DNA of 64,000 nucleotides, taken from contig NW_003314315.1 of assembly GCF_000143415.4 (NCBI RefSeq), forward strand, positions 434,001-498,000, in the 5' to 3' direction. Every line of letters starts with the position of its first letter. Positions within the stretch are counted from its first letter, which is position 1. This DNA comes from Selaginella moellendorffii (taxonomy: Eukaryota > Streptophyta > Lycopodiopsida > Selaginellales > Selaginellaceae). Below the pieces are notes generated by a model. It saw only the letters and a list, made by a program, of their open reading frames with translations, had not been told where the DNA came from and searched no databases. Positions 8,603 through 17,727 of this stretch are shown here, in pieces. Position numbers and translations under genes: made by a program.

Positions 8603-9853
8603 TTATGATGATGCTAATTCACTAATGCTGATGGGAGAAACATCACCTGAAGTAGCACCAGTCCACCATCGATGAGCAGCCATACTATTAAATGCATCAG
8701 TTTGGTGAATACCATCCCAAAAGGCATACTTTGTTCTATCTTGACAAAGCCTAGCTCCAGAATTGCAATTCAAAGTATGGGATCCTTGTGGACAACAAGC
8801 ACTGGTTGAATCAATGAATCCTGTTTATTCCCAAAATATAAAATGTTAGATTGGTTAATTAAAACTAAAGCTTACCATAAGATTGTGGATTGTTGTGAAC
8901 ATCTACCATTAATCCGTAAAAATTAGTCATCACAAATTGAGCATCTTTATGAGAATTTCTTAAATTCTCAAGAGCTGATTGTAACATATTATTATATATT
9001 TGAGCTCCTTGCTGTGCAACAGATGCACATTGTCCTCCAACCACATTCAATGGAATGCATCCAACAGCACTTAATCCAACTATAACAAATTTTCTAGCAC
9101 CCAAATTATATAATGTCTGAAATCAAATAAAAATTATAAAATCAAAAATAAAATTGAAAATACTAATAATAATATTTACCTGAAGTTCATTAACAAAAGT
9201 ATTAATAATGGTTTGCTCATCAGATTGTGAAATCCTCCTTGTTCTTTGATACATATTATTAATATCATTGTTTCCTGAGCAAATATAAAAAATAGATTTT
9301 GCGACAAGAGTAGATGCATTAGATGATCCAATCATTTGAACCATTTTTTGTTTCAAACTCCTAAAGTCATCAATTTGACTTGCAAGAGCTTGTCCTCCTC
9401 CCTTTAAAATCACAAAATTATAAAGTCAAAATCAATAAAATTAATAATGTTTACCGTATGAGTTTGTGAAAGGATTCCAGAACCAGCAGAACCAAAATTT
9501 GCACCTTGAAGAATATTATTTCCAGCTTGGAAATAAGCTGGTGGTAATGGTAATCCCAAATGTAATGCTAAAAAACAGAATTATAAAATAACATTCAACT
9601 ATAAAAACAGCAAACACTTACCAATATATTCAACAAGCAAACGACCATTACAAAATCGACTTGCTTGACCTCCAGGAAAATCAACACCATAAGGATAACC
9701 AACATGAGCATTATCACCCGCATCTACTAGAGAATCCCCAAATGCAAATAAAGCTGGGACAGATGAATTCATTTGCTGAGAAAACACCCTCAAACCAGAA
9801 AACATAGCAAACACAACAAAGAAAAGAAAGAAAAGAAATGCAGAAGTTGCCAT
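8603..9853 (-). CDS. GDSL-type esterase/lipase, secreted, five exons
   Basis: Exons 9622-9853, 9455-9567, 9180-9401, 8876-9116 and 8603-8820 join to 342 codons (341 aa), all with GT-AG introns. The ATG at 9853 begins a strongly hydrophobic signal peptide (MATSAFLFFLFFVVFAMF). SGNH-family blocks are in order: nucleophile S41 in FAFGDSLVDAG, the block II glycine/asparagine in GANFGSAGSG, GNND in exon 3, and D305/H308 in WDGIHQT. Six or more cysteines lie near the C-terminus. The length is typical of plant GDSL lipases, which hydrolyse acyl esters in the cell wall or apoplast. The gene is much more AT-rich than its neighbours in both exons and introns. The natural substrate cannot be read from sequence. 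Confidence 0.9.
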
Positions 9854-10082
9854 GTTGCTAAGTGTAAAGAACAATATTTTGTGAGACGAACCCTTCAGTT
9901 TTTATACCACAAAATGTTATAATCTTAGCGATCTATTCCAAGTAAAGAGATATTATATACACGATTACATATTATTCCTATTAACTTTTTAAAGCAAAAT
10001 TTTTTATCCTACGGTTAAAAGGAAACACCTTTTTACGCAGCAGTATAAAAAGGGGTCGCACTCCTGTAACCCTCATCATCAA
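9854..10082 (+). promoter_or_regulatory. Divergent promoter; TATA box of small-gene copy 3
   Basis: This gap separates the GDSL gene (-) and small-gene copy 3 (+). At 10044-10051 the plus strand reads TATAAAAA within AGTATAAAAAGG, the same core as copies 2 and 4, 32-39 bases before the ATG. An AAAAGGAAAC word at about 10017 is also shared. The rest of the family promoter is not clearly conserved here. Confidence 0.6.
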
Positions 10083-10502
10083 ATGGCGAATCGCTACGTT
10101 TCAGTGGAGCACGTCCTCGCGCTGCTGCAAAACTCGGCGGAGATGCTACCCATCGGCGCCAAGGATTTGGAAAAGCTCATGGACGTGGTGGCCAACATGC
10201 TCCCCAGCAAGAGCAAGGATTTTGTGGGAGCTCCAGCCAGCGTCGTCGAGAACAAGCGACTCGATGGCGCCGCTCAAAGCTTGAAGAGGAAGGCCTTGGA
10301 CTTGGAGGACTTGGACAAGGACGATTACGCGCTGCTGGAAGAGGCCAGCGCTGAAAGCTTGAAGAGGAAGGCCTTGGAGGAGGAGGAGGCGAGCACCAAG
10401 TTCACAGAATCGAGAGCTTGCAAAAGGTATAACCTCAGGAAGAAGAACAAGAAGCAGCACACGAGCGTTTGCCAGGAGTTTTTCTTGTGCAAGTGCCACT
10501 GA
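10083..10502 (+). CDS. Small protein of unknown family, copy 3
   Basis: 139-aa protein starting MANRYVSVEHVL. It shares with copies 2 and 4 the helical opening (LPIGAKDLEKLMDVV), a charged middle and a C-terminal KRYNLRKKNKKQHT followed by a cysteine and the ending CKCH. Within the middle a KRKAL unit is repeated (SLKRKALDLED and SLKRKALEEEE), a small internal duplication. It lies on the opposite strand and has no PPR gene upstream, so it was moved away from the PPR module or predates it. The KRK and KKNKK clusters look like nuclear localisation signals (inference). Function unknown. Confidence 0.75.
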   Translation: MANRYVSVEHVLALLQNSAEMLPIGAKDLEKLMDVVANMLPSKSKDFVGAPASVVENKRLDGAAQSLKRKALDLEDLDKDDYALLEEASAESLKRKALEEEEASTKFTESRACKRYNLRKKNKKQHTSVCQEFFLCKCH

Positions 10503-10649
10503 GTAGATCTCGCAGTGTAAAGATATCTTGAATCGAGAGAAACTTGGAGAGTTTACCCCACGATCAAACATCTTTCGTCTTTCTTGTCAGAGATCTAGCG
10601 AAAAAAAGTCTTAAAACCTTGTGCGACTTTCCAGGAGAAACCTAAGCGC

Positions 10650-11620
10650 TTACTTTCTATAGAACTCGGCCAGGTAGTCGAGCGCCTCGGAGTTGTTCCT
10701 GCAAACTCTCCACAGCGCCTTCACTTCTCCCTCGCCCACAGTCCCCCACTCTCTGCACGTAGCCAGGAACTCCAGCAAGTGATAGTAGAATCCATCATAG
10801 TTTATCAGCAGGAACGGCACTGGGAAGCTGGAGCCGATCCGCCGCAGCTGGATCAAAGTCAGCACCTCGAGATCTCGTCCATGCTTCCAACGCTGCCGGG
10901 CAAAGCCAGGAACGCGGTGCGATCGGACGGAGCGTTACGTACTCCCGCATCAACCAGGCCGTGCTTTCGCGCCGAGAAGAATCTAATTGCAAGGATGGTA
11001 TTCCCCTGCAGGTGAGATAAGTTCCCGAGACCATGTAAGGATGTCTCAAAGTGTTCGTCCACACACCGCCCTCGTTGTGGATTCTAAATACTCCCACCGG
11101 CTTCCCGGCCTCGAGAGCTCCTTTGGTGGCAGCGTCCATTAATCCTGGGCCAGCTCCACACCAGGACGTGCAGTCGAGCAGCAAAGCAACCTGGGAGGAA
11201 CTCGAAGAACTTACAATCTTGCCATGATCTTAGAAACCATGCTTTTCTCACCTCTCGCCCGAGCTTCATGGCTTGAAGGAAGTGAGGATGGTATGGCTTG
11301 GACACGGGCTCTGGAAGGCGAGATCTCGATGACAAATGCATCGCCCAAGTCGGGCAATCAGGCACTGTGCTGTTCGAAGAGCTCTCCAACTTACATTCAA
11401 GAGTTTGAGAGCCGGAGCAGCGCAGACGAGGTAACTCTTCCAGAGCTCGAGCGAGAGAGCTTGACATTGCTTGTTTGTGCTGATCTTGAGCTGCTATGAT
11501 CTCGTGCAGAAGCTTGGCTGTGGAGCCGTGAATAATCCTCCTTGAAGAAAGAAGAGAACTCTCAAACTCGTCAAGAAACTCTGAAACCCGTGATGGAGGC
11601 TCTATGAACAAATTGCTGGG
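10650..11620 (-). pseudogene. LOG-like (TIGR00730/lysine-decarboxylase-fold) gene, frameshifted
   Basis: Pieces on the minus strand assemble into the Rossmann-fold family of cytokinin nucleotide phosphoribohydrolases. An exon ending LGREV precedes an intron of about 60 nt. The next exon has CGAGPGLMDAATKGALEAGK, followed by an intron ending CTGCAG near 11011. A further exon has FFSARKHGLVDAG and LPGSVGSMDEI. One missing base then throws the frame just before LTLIQLRRIGS. The hallmark PGGxGT loop reads PGSVGS. No ATG opens the 5' end in frame; the first exon reads back to about 11611 and its beginning is also present in block A. One indel plus an altered active-site loop suggest a dying gene, though a sequencing error cannot be excluded. 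The N-terminal extension before LGREV is unusual for plant LOG proteins. Confidence 0.6.
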
Positions 11621-11917
11621 TTAAAGAGCACAAACTCTAAGCCAGCGCCCTCTTTAGTTCCCAGCAAGCAGCTGGAATTATTCTCCAAGTCTCCAAGAAA
11701 AACTCATAAGGCGACTACAAAGCCAGGACCCGCCAACTTTTGGGTTGTGTGTGAAGCTTGAGTTGTTGCGTTGAGGCTGGTCTAGAGAGGACACAGTTTG
11801 GTGAAGAAGTGTCGATTAAAGAATTTCGGGCCACTTGAGCACTGAAAGTTTTGATGCGGGACATGGTGAGATGGTAGTTGGGAGGAGAGAGATGATTTTG
11901 CGACAATGATTTGATCA

Positions 11918-12075
11918 GGAGGGCCGACTGTGCTGCTGCTCCATGGCTTCCCCGAGACGTGGTATACATGGAGGTTCCAGCTCAAGGCGCTGGCGGACGC
12001 TGGATTCCACGCTGTTGCTCCAGACTTGCGAGGCTTTGGGCTCACCGGGTGTCCCAAGAATTCATCCGGAGAAAT
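11918..12075 (+). pseudogene. Epoxide hydrolase fragment, block B
   Basis: Same relic as 2801-3030: [17 protein letters not shown] through [17 protein letters not shown] on the plus strand. Slightly closer to the family consensus (LLLHGFP, PDLRG) than the block A copy. Nothing downstream restores the rest of the hydrolase. Confidence 0.75.
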
Positions 12076-12630
12076 CTTATCACGACTAACTGCATTTTGG
12101 AGCTGGTTGGAGAAGCTTGAGCAGCAGCAGGGCGATGCCACATTCCGCTGGATTGGTGCTCTGGAAGCGGGCAAAACGAATCCATCAGTATGGAATTTTG
12201 ATGAAAAACTAAAAATTTTAATCGGTTTTCTGGCTGTGGATTTCGAACCTGTGACCTTGCCAATAAACTACTTTATTCTAGCCAGATATCCGGCCAACAG
12301 GAAACTAAACATTAATAGCTTCTTAACGTATCTGCTATTTTGACATTAAGGGTTTTGAAATTCTCGTCTCAGATTCTACTGGTGATCGCGAGCTAAGGTT
12401 CAGAAGCGTCCACAAAGAAAGTGGTCTGGCATGGACTGGTGCAAGGAATAATCACAATCCAGCAGATTCAGTCTCTTTGGATTTGTTTTGGCAGATGTTG
12501 ATTGTGATTTTTGTTGCAGCAAACTCTGTTTGCACCAATGCCGATGTGTTCTACCAAAGATCGCGTTAAGACTGGATTTCAATTTCTTCCAGGAGCTGGT
12601 AAATAGCACGATGATGAGAATGACGAGGCC

Positions 12631-13831
12631 ATCCGCGCCACCACTGCACACTTTTGGTGAGTTCCACCAGCTTACGGGCCAGAAGTTCCATCGCCAGCTC
12701 GCCCGGAGGCTTGCGGATCACGGTCACATAGCAGAGGCCTTGTGCATGCTGGACGAGAGATGCAACGAGCCGACGCTCACGCAAACTCTTCTCCACCACC
12801 CGTACTACCCTCTCTAGATTCTCATTCGTTATCGTCACATTGCCACCCTTCACTCCCCACCCATCATCCTACAGGTAAGAAAGTCCTTCCTCTTTCTGGG
12901 ACTTTCAGAAAGTCCTCCCAAATAGCTTTTAGCTATTTGGGACTTCAGGTCCGAGTTCCCCCTTGAGATTGCATACTACATGTCAATCATTGGAAATGTG
13001 CAACGCTGTGAAGATGCTCTTCCGGCAAATGCTGGAGGAGCACCCGAGCAGGGCACTTGGTCACAATGTGTACGAGGGTTTGGTCTGCTATTACACTTCT
13101 GATGACTTCCACCTCGTCCATGCCGAAGCAAAGGCGAAGAACGCCGACATACCAGTGTACAAGATTACACTATTTGGGCACAGCATGACCATGTTTATGG
13201 CTACGAGGCAAAAGTTGACGCGGTGCTAGATCTGCACCCCATACCCGAGGAGGCATACCAGAAGCTCTTCGAATTAACCCCGGATCTGAAAGATGCCCTC
13301 TCGCTGTTGAAGCGCGCCAAGCTCGCGGGCGTGCGCCTCGACCCCAGCGAAAAGGTGGCGGCCAGCGTCGCCCAGGATTCGCTTGATGTCTATGCCATGG
13401 ATCTGCTCAAGGAATCGGGGCTTCTGAGCGACGCTGCCATAGCCGGATTGGCAAACGGGAAGAATCGCCAGGTCATACTCAAGGTGGTGCTCAGGAACAA
13501 AAGGTGGTGCGCTTTCCCACAGAGTATCGAGGCCATGCTACGTGAGGGCCCAAAGATGTGGGCGTGGCTCATGGTCACCCATGGTCAGCAAAAAGTCAAG
13601 TCAAGAGGTGGTCAAGCAGCTGCTGCGGCGGGGCCTCGTGGCCACTGCGCCGGAGCTCCTCAGTGGGAGGTGTGACGAGGGCACGTTTACCATGGTGCTG
13701 CTAGAGGCGGTAAAAATGCAGCAAAGGGAAACCATGGTAAAGAGGATTCGTAAGAAACAGGCCATGATGAAGAGCTTGGGTTACAAATGTAAGCTCAGGT
13801 GAAGAAAGGCAAGTTTGAGCTCCAAGCGTGA
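12631..13831 (+). pseudogene. Broken copy of the 432-aa gene
   Basis: The DNA matches codons from about residue 49 of the 3831-5129 gene onward but lacks the first 48. A stop ends the frame after HHPYYPL. A 100-bp insertion at about 12840-12960 replaces the segment around residues 115-138. Further small indels shift the frame near 13170-13230 and 13570-13680. From 13223 to 13670 the reading frame is still nearly identical to the intact copy. The upstream splice-like junction at about 12590 joins unrelated sequence. Confidence 0.85.
12917..12941. repeat. Perfect 11-bp hairpin inside an insertion
   Basis: CCCAAATAGCT and its exact reverse complement are separated by TTT. Flanking AAGTCC and GGACTT extend the stem with a bulge. 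It sits in the segment present only in the block B copy, so it may be the end of a foldback or MITE insertion. Confidence 0.7.
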
Positions 13832-14037
13832 TTTATCTCGTCACAGTTGCAAGTATGACCACATTAGAATTCAAAATCATTGTCTACATTGTTTAGATTA
13901 TTTAACATTTTTTATTAGCCTTTATATGTGAAATAGCCTACAATACAATGTGTTTTCTAGCTATGCTTTACAATAAAATATTAAAATGCCCTAGAATATT
14001 TGGATAACCATTGCCGTGATTGATTGGATGTTGTCAC

Positions 14038-14448
14038 TCAGTGGCACTGGTACATAGAGCAAAGGGTGGCAGTGTGCTGCTCGTGTGCCCTGAGATTATA
14101 CTTTTTGGGCACTATTTTAGTCAGCAGCCGAGGTTTCTTCGATATCCCATCCAAGAGCTTGTAATCCTCCTCCTCCTCCTCCAAGTTCTTCGTATCGCCC
14201 ACATCTGCTTCTCTTTTCTTCTTGGGAAGTTTCTCCACAAGAGGAAAACTTGACTTGCCCTGGATCTCCTCCCCTGTTGTTCTCCTTTCCTTGCCAGAAT
14301 CTCCTGGAAGCGACTCGTAGAGCAACTTGGACACCACATCCATGAGATCCATCAAATCCCTGGTGCGGATGGGTAGCCTCTCTGCCGATCGTCGCAGCTC
14401 GCTCAAGACTTGCTCCACTGGAACATACCCATCCTTGTGATTCGCCAT
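14038..14448 (-). CDS. Small protein of unknown family, copy 4
   Basis: 136-aa protein starting MANHKDGY, almost identical to copy 2. Differences are a few substitutions and two extra glutamates in the acidic run (EEEEEDYK), from a CTC-repeat expansion. It keeps the helical LPIR/DLMDLMDVVSKLL part, the KKKRE cluster, and the KKYNLRAHEQHT to CQCH ending. It lies 131 bp after the stop of the intact 995-aa PPR gene on the same strand, so the PPR 3' end and this promoter are adjacent or overlapping. Function unknown. Confidence 0.75.
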   Translation of the reverse strand: MANHKDGYVPVEQVLSELRRSAERLPIRTRDLMDLMDVVSKLLYESLPGDSGKERRTTGEEIQGKSSFPLVEKLPKKKREADVGDTKNLEEEEEDYKLLDGISKKPRLLTKIVPKKYNLRAHEQHTATLCSMYQCH

Positions 14449-14482
14449 ATGTATGCTTTGAGACCTTTGATAACCTCGCAAT

Positions 14483-14565
14483 CCTTTTTATACTCCGGGG
14501 AAAAGGGTCGTACATCCTGGAATGTGCCGAAAAAGTTTCCTTTAGAAAAATAGGAAAACCTTTTA
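14483..14565 (-). promoter_or_regulatory. TATA promoter of small-gene copy 4
   Basis: Near-identical to 5739-5815: minus-strand AGTATAAAAAGG with the upstream GACCCTTTTC, ATTCCAGGAT and CTAAAGGAAAC words. It occupies the gap between the PPR stop (14580) and the small-gene ATG (14448). Confidence 0.7.
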
Positions 14566-14579
14566 AGTTTAAGTACCTT

Positions 14580-17567
14580 TCAAGTGATATCCTGCGACTT
14601 GGAGTGCCTGGAATACCAAAACCCGAGCCTGCTTTTCATCTTTGCAACCTCTGGTGCCGCGTAGATGTTGGAGAGCATCACGTACGACGACGATGTCTCC
14701 GGGTTCCTCTTCATGGCCTCCTGCGACACCCGCTTCCCGCGCTCCAAATCCCCATGCATCTGGCACGAGTTGAGCAGTGACAGCCATGGAACTCCACCCG
14801 CCTGTGGAAACCTCTTGAGAAACTCCTCGGCCTCCTCCAGCCTTCCCAGCCGGCCCAGCATATCCGTCATGCAGCTGAAGTGCTCGTCCTCCCACTCGAT
14901 CCCCCTGTCCGTCTTGAGCGACACGAACTGCTTCCAGGCCTCGTCCAGCAGCCCCGCGTGTGCGCACGCAAACAGCACTCCGGTGTAAGTCACGCCGTTC
15001 GGCTCCACGCCGCCCAAGTTCATGAGCTCGTACAGCTCCAGCCCCTGCTTCCCCTCCCCGTTTTGAGCATACGCCACGATCATTGCGTTCCACGAGACCA
15101 GGTTGCTCAAGTCGGAGCCGTCGAAGATCTTCCGTGCTTCGTCCAGGCTCCCGCACTTGCCATACATGCTGACGAGTGCTGTGGAGACGAGCGCTCCGTT
15201 CTCCAGGCCGGCTCTCACTATCCTGTCGTGGACGGGCCTTCCTTCCGCTAGAGACTGCATGTCACCGCAAGCACCGACGATGGTAACGTAGGTGATCTCG
15301 TCGGGCTCAACTCCGTCCGGCTCCATTCTCTGGTAGAGTCTGATGGCTTCCTCGCTGTGCCCGTGCTGACCATACGCCGTTAAGAGCGTGTTCCATGTCA
15401 CCACCGTTCTCGTTGTCATCCTGTCAAACACCTCCCGTGCGTTCTCCAAGTCTCCACACTTGCCATACATGTTGACGAGCGCAGTGGAGACGTAGACATC
15501 GGAGTCGGAGCCACTGGAAACTATCCTCTCGTGAATCTGTTTTCCCGTTCTTACTGCATCGATCCGGCTGCAAGCTTCCAGCACACTGATGTATGTCACG
15601 TCGTCGGACTTCAATCCTTCGAGGTCCATCTTGTGGTAGAGCTGCAACGCTTGCCTCTCGTGTCCGTTCTGCGCGTACGCTGCGATCATCGTCGTGCACG
15701 AGCACACATCTCTCGTCTCCATCTCCTCGAACACTCTGCGTGCGTGGGCGACGTCGCCAAGCTTTCCGTAGACGTTGACGAGATTGTTCCTCAGAACACC
15801 GGACGAGTGGAGGATACCACTGGCAGATATCCTGGAACGAATGGACTCGGCCTCGGAGCGCACTCCCAAACTGCAACAGGCACCAAGAACATTGACGTAA
15901 GTTACTTCGTCCGCCTTGACCCCTGCAAGGTCCATCTGTCTAAAAAGTTTCAGAGCTTCCATACCTTGGCCCTGTTGAGCATAAGCCGAGATAAGTGTCG
16001 TCCACGTAACCTCTGTCTTTAGCTGCATTCGATCAAACACGCGCCTCGCTCGCTCCAAGCTCTTGCATTTCGTGTACATGTTGACGACGGCGCTGTCAAG
16101 AACAGCGTCACCGACGTAGCCTGTAGCGGTGATTCGTGCGTGCAAGGCCTGACCATCGGTCAGGCTCTCCAATTCCGAGCAAGCGTCCAAAAGGCTCAGA
16201 TACGTGACCCTGTTTTGCTTCACTCCTTCCAGCTCCATCCTTTTCTGAAGCCTCAGAACTTCATCCGGGTGACCATACTGCGCGTAAGCTCCCATGAGTG
16301 TGTTCCAAGTGATGATATTCCTGGAGCTAAGCCTGTCAAAGACTTGGCTGGCCTCGACCAGATTGCCAGATTTCCCGTACATGGTCACGATTGCGGTTCC
16401 CAAGACGGGCTGGTTCTCTACCCCGGAAGCAATCACGCATTCGTGGACCTGCTTTGCATAGCGGTCCTTACTGCAAGCTCCAGTTATGCCGACGAACGTC
16501 ACGTCGTTTGGCTTGGTACCATCTAAGAGCATTTCCTGAAAGAGCTGGATCGCATCCCTGGAGCGTTCTTCCCGTGAGTAAGCGGTGATCAGCGTGTTCC
16601 ACGAGGCCTCGCTCTTTAAACTCCTGTCGAAAACGTCCCTGGCTTCTTCCAGATAACCACACCTGCTGTACATGTTTACCAGCGCGTTGCCGACGATCAC
16701 ATCCGAGTCGAGGCCCTCGGCCGAGAGGCGGCGATGAATTCCCCTCCCTTCGGACAAATCTTCCAAGTTGGTGCACGCTCGGAGTGTGTTAATGAAGCTC
16801 ACAATGTCCGGCTTTACACCCTCGCAGTCCAGCCGATGGAAAAACTCGAGCGCTTCCCTGTTGTGACCTCTCTGAGCACAGGCTCCAATGATCGCAGTCC
16901 ACGCGAACAATCCTTTGCTCTCAAGCCTCTCGAAAATCTCCCTTGCCTCCTCCAGCCCCTCGCATTTGAGATACGTGCTCACCATCGTATTCCCCAGCTC
17001 CTGCTCTAAACCGCTATCTACGAGGCAAGCATGGGCCGACCTGGCTGTGTCGAGCGACGCGCACGACGAGATCAAACAGAGAAGTATCTGCCTGTCCGGT
17101 CTCAGGCCTTCCAGCAGCAATCTCCCAAACAAACCAGCCACTGCCCACTTGTGATCCCTCTCTTGAGCTGCCGCGGCGATCACCGTCCCGAAAGAGAAAG
17201 CATTCTTGTGTTCTATCTTCTCGAAAGCCTGCCTCGCATCCTCCCAGCTCCCACACTTGGCGTACATCTCCACCAGCAGATTCCCCAGGAACGTCTCCCC
17301 CTCAAACCCGTTCTTCCGGATCTGCTCGTGCACGCGCCGCCCTTCCTCGAGCGCCTGCCGATCCCTACACCGCCTGACTAAGCACGTATACCTGTACGAG
17401 CACGACGTCCCCTCCCGGAGCCTGAGGGCCTCCTCCACATCCCAGGCATTGCCGCCATCACCGGAATCCTCGTGTAGCCGCCGATGCAACACACTCCACA
17501 ATCCCTCCCGCCGCCGCTGCCGCCGATTCTCCCTGCGAATGGCGCTGCCGATCGCCCAAACCCTCAT
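14580..17567 (-). CDS. PLS-class pentatricopeptide repeat protein, 995 aa
   Basis: Single-exon gene. After an arginine-rich N-terminus (RRENRRQRRREG), which fits an organelle presequence, come about 25 tandem P, L and S type repeats with recurrent words such as VNMYGKCGDLENAREVF and TWNTLLTAYGQHGH. It ends with an E1-like segment (SLLNSCQMHGDLERG, SYVMLSNIYAAPE) and a short non-consensus tail; E2, E+ and DYW domains are missing. Proteins of this class bind organelle RNA and specify C-to-U editing sites, recruiting a DYW partner when they lack the domain (family knowledge). The 3' third is duplicated at 5829-6665. A telo-box overlaps the start codon region. Target RNA is not predicted here. 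Confidence 0.9.
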   Translation of the reverse strand: MRVWAIGSAIRRENRRQRRREGLWSVLHRRLHEDSGDGGNAWDVEEALRLREGTSCSYRYTCLVRRCRDRQALEEGRRVHEQIRKNGFEGETFLGNLLVEMYAKCGSWEDARQAFEKIEHKNAFSFGTVIAAAAQERDHKWAVAGLFGRLLLEGLRPDRQILLCLISSCASLDTARSAHACLVDSGLEQELGNTMVSTYLKCEGLEEAREIFERLESKGLFAWTAIIGACAQRGHNREALEFFHRLDCEGVKPDIVSFINTLRACTNLEDLSEGRGIHRRLSAEGLDSDVIVGNALVNMYSRCGYLEEARDVFDRSLKSEASWNTLITAYSREERSRDAIQLFQEMLLDGTKPNDVTFVGITGACSKDRYAKQVHECVIASGVENQPVLGTAIVTMYGKSGNLVEASQVFDRLSSRNIITWNTLMGAYAQYGHPDEVLRLQKRMELEGVKQNRVTYLSLLDACSELESLTDGQALHARITATGYVGDAVLDSAVVNMYTKCKSLERARRVFDRMQLKTEVTWTTLISAYAQQGQGMEALKLFRQMDLAGVKADEVTYVNVLGACCSLGVRSEAESIRSRISASGILHSSGVLRNNLVNVYGKLGDVAHARRVFEEMETRDVCSCTTMIAAYAQNGHERQALQLYHKMDLEGLKSDDVTYISVLEACSRIDAVRTGKQIHERIVSSGSDSDVYVSTALVNMYGKCGDLENAREVFDRMTTRTVVTWNTLLTAYGQHGHSEEAIRLYQRMEPDGVEPDEITYVTIVGACGDMQSLAEGRPVHDRIVRAGLENGALVSTALVSMYGKCGSLDEARKIFDGSDLSNLVSWNAMIVAYAQNGEGKQGLELYELMNLGGVEPNGVTYTGVLFACAHAGLLDEAWKQFVSLKTDRGIEWEDEHFSCMTDMLGRLGRLEEAEEFLKRFPQAGGVPWLSLLNSCQMHGDLERGKRVSQEAMKRNPETSSSYVMLSNIYAAPEVAKMKSRLGFWYSRHSKSQDIT

Positions 17568-17577
17568 AAACCCTAAA
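17568..17577 (-). promoter_or_regulatory. Telo-box in the leader of the 995-aa PPR gene
   Basis: The plus strand reads AAACCCTAAA directly next to the PPR ATG. This is the plant telo-box found in promoters of translation and organelle-maintenance genes. Confidence 0.55.
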
Positions 17578-17727
17578 TTTGAAAATGGCGCTAAAATCTA
17601 AAGCCCTAAAATCTAAAGAGATTGGAACCGGCGACCCATTGACACTTCCTATCTTTTCTTCTTCTTCCCGGGTAAATGTTACACTAGGAAAAAAGAGAGA
17701 GAAGCTCTCTCGTCTCTCTTTAGAGCG

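Larger units (their letters stand above)
11584..15378. repeat. Segmental duplication, block B
   Basis: Partner of 2388-6601. Here the PPR gene continues intact beyond the duplication edge (15378 to 17567), so the PPR in block B is the complete version. The 432-aa gene is decayed here but intact in block A. Insertions specific to this copy include a hairpin-bearing segment around 12840-12960 and about 80 bp at 13915-13995. Confidence 0.85.

Noticed and set aside
14569-15156. 195-aa frame overlapping the PPR (also at 5818-6405)
   Set aside because: It is an alternative frame of the PPR coding DNA, and its duplication merely follows the block duplication.
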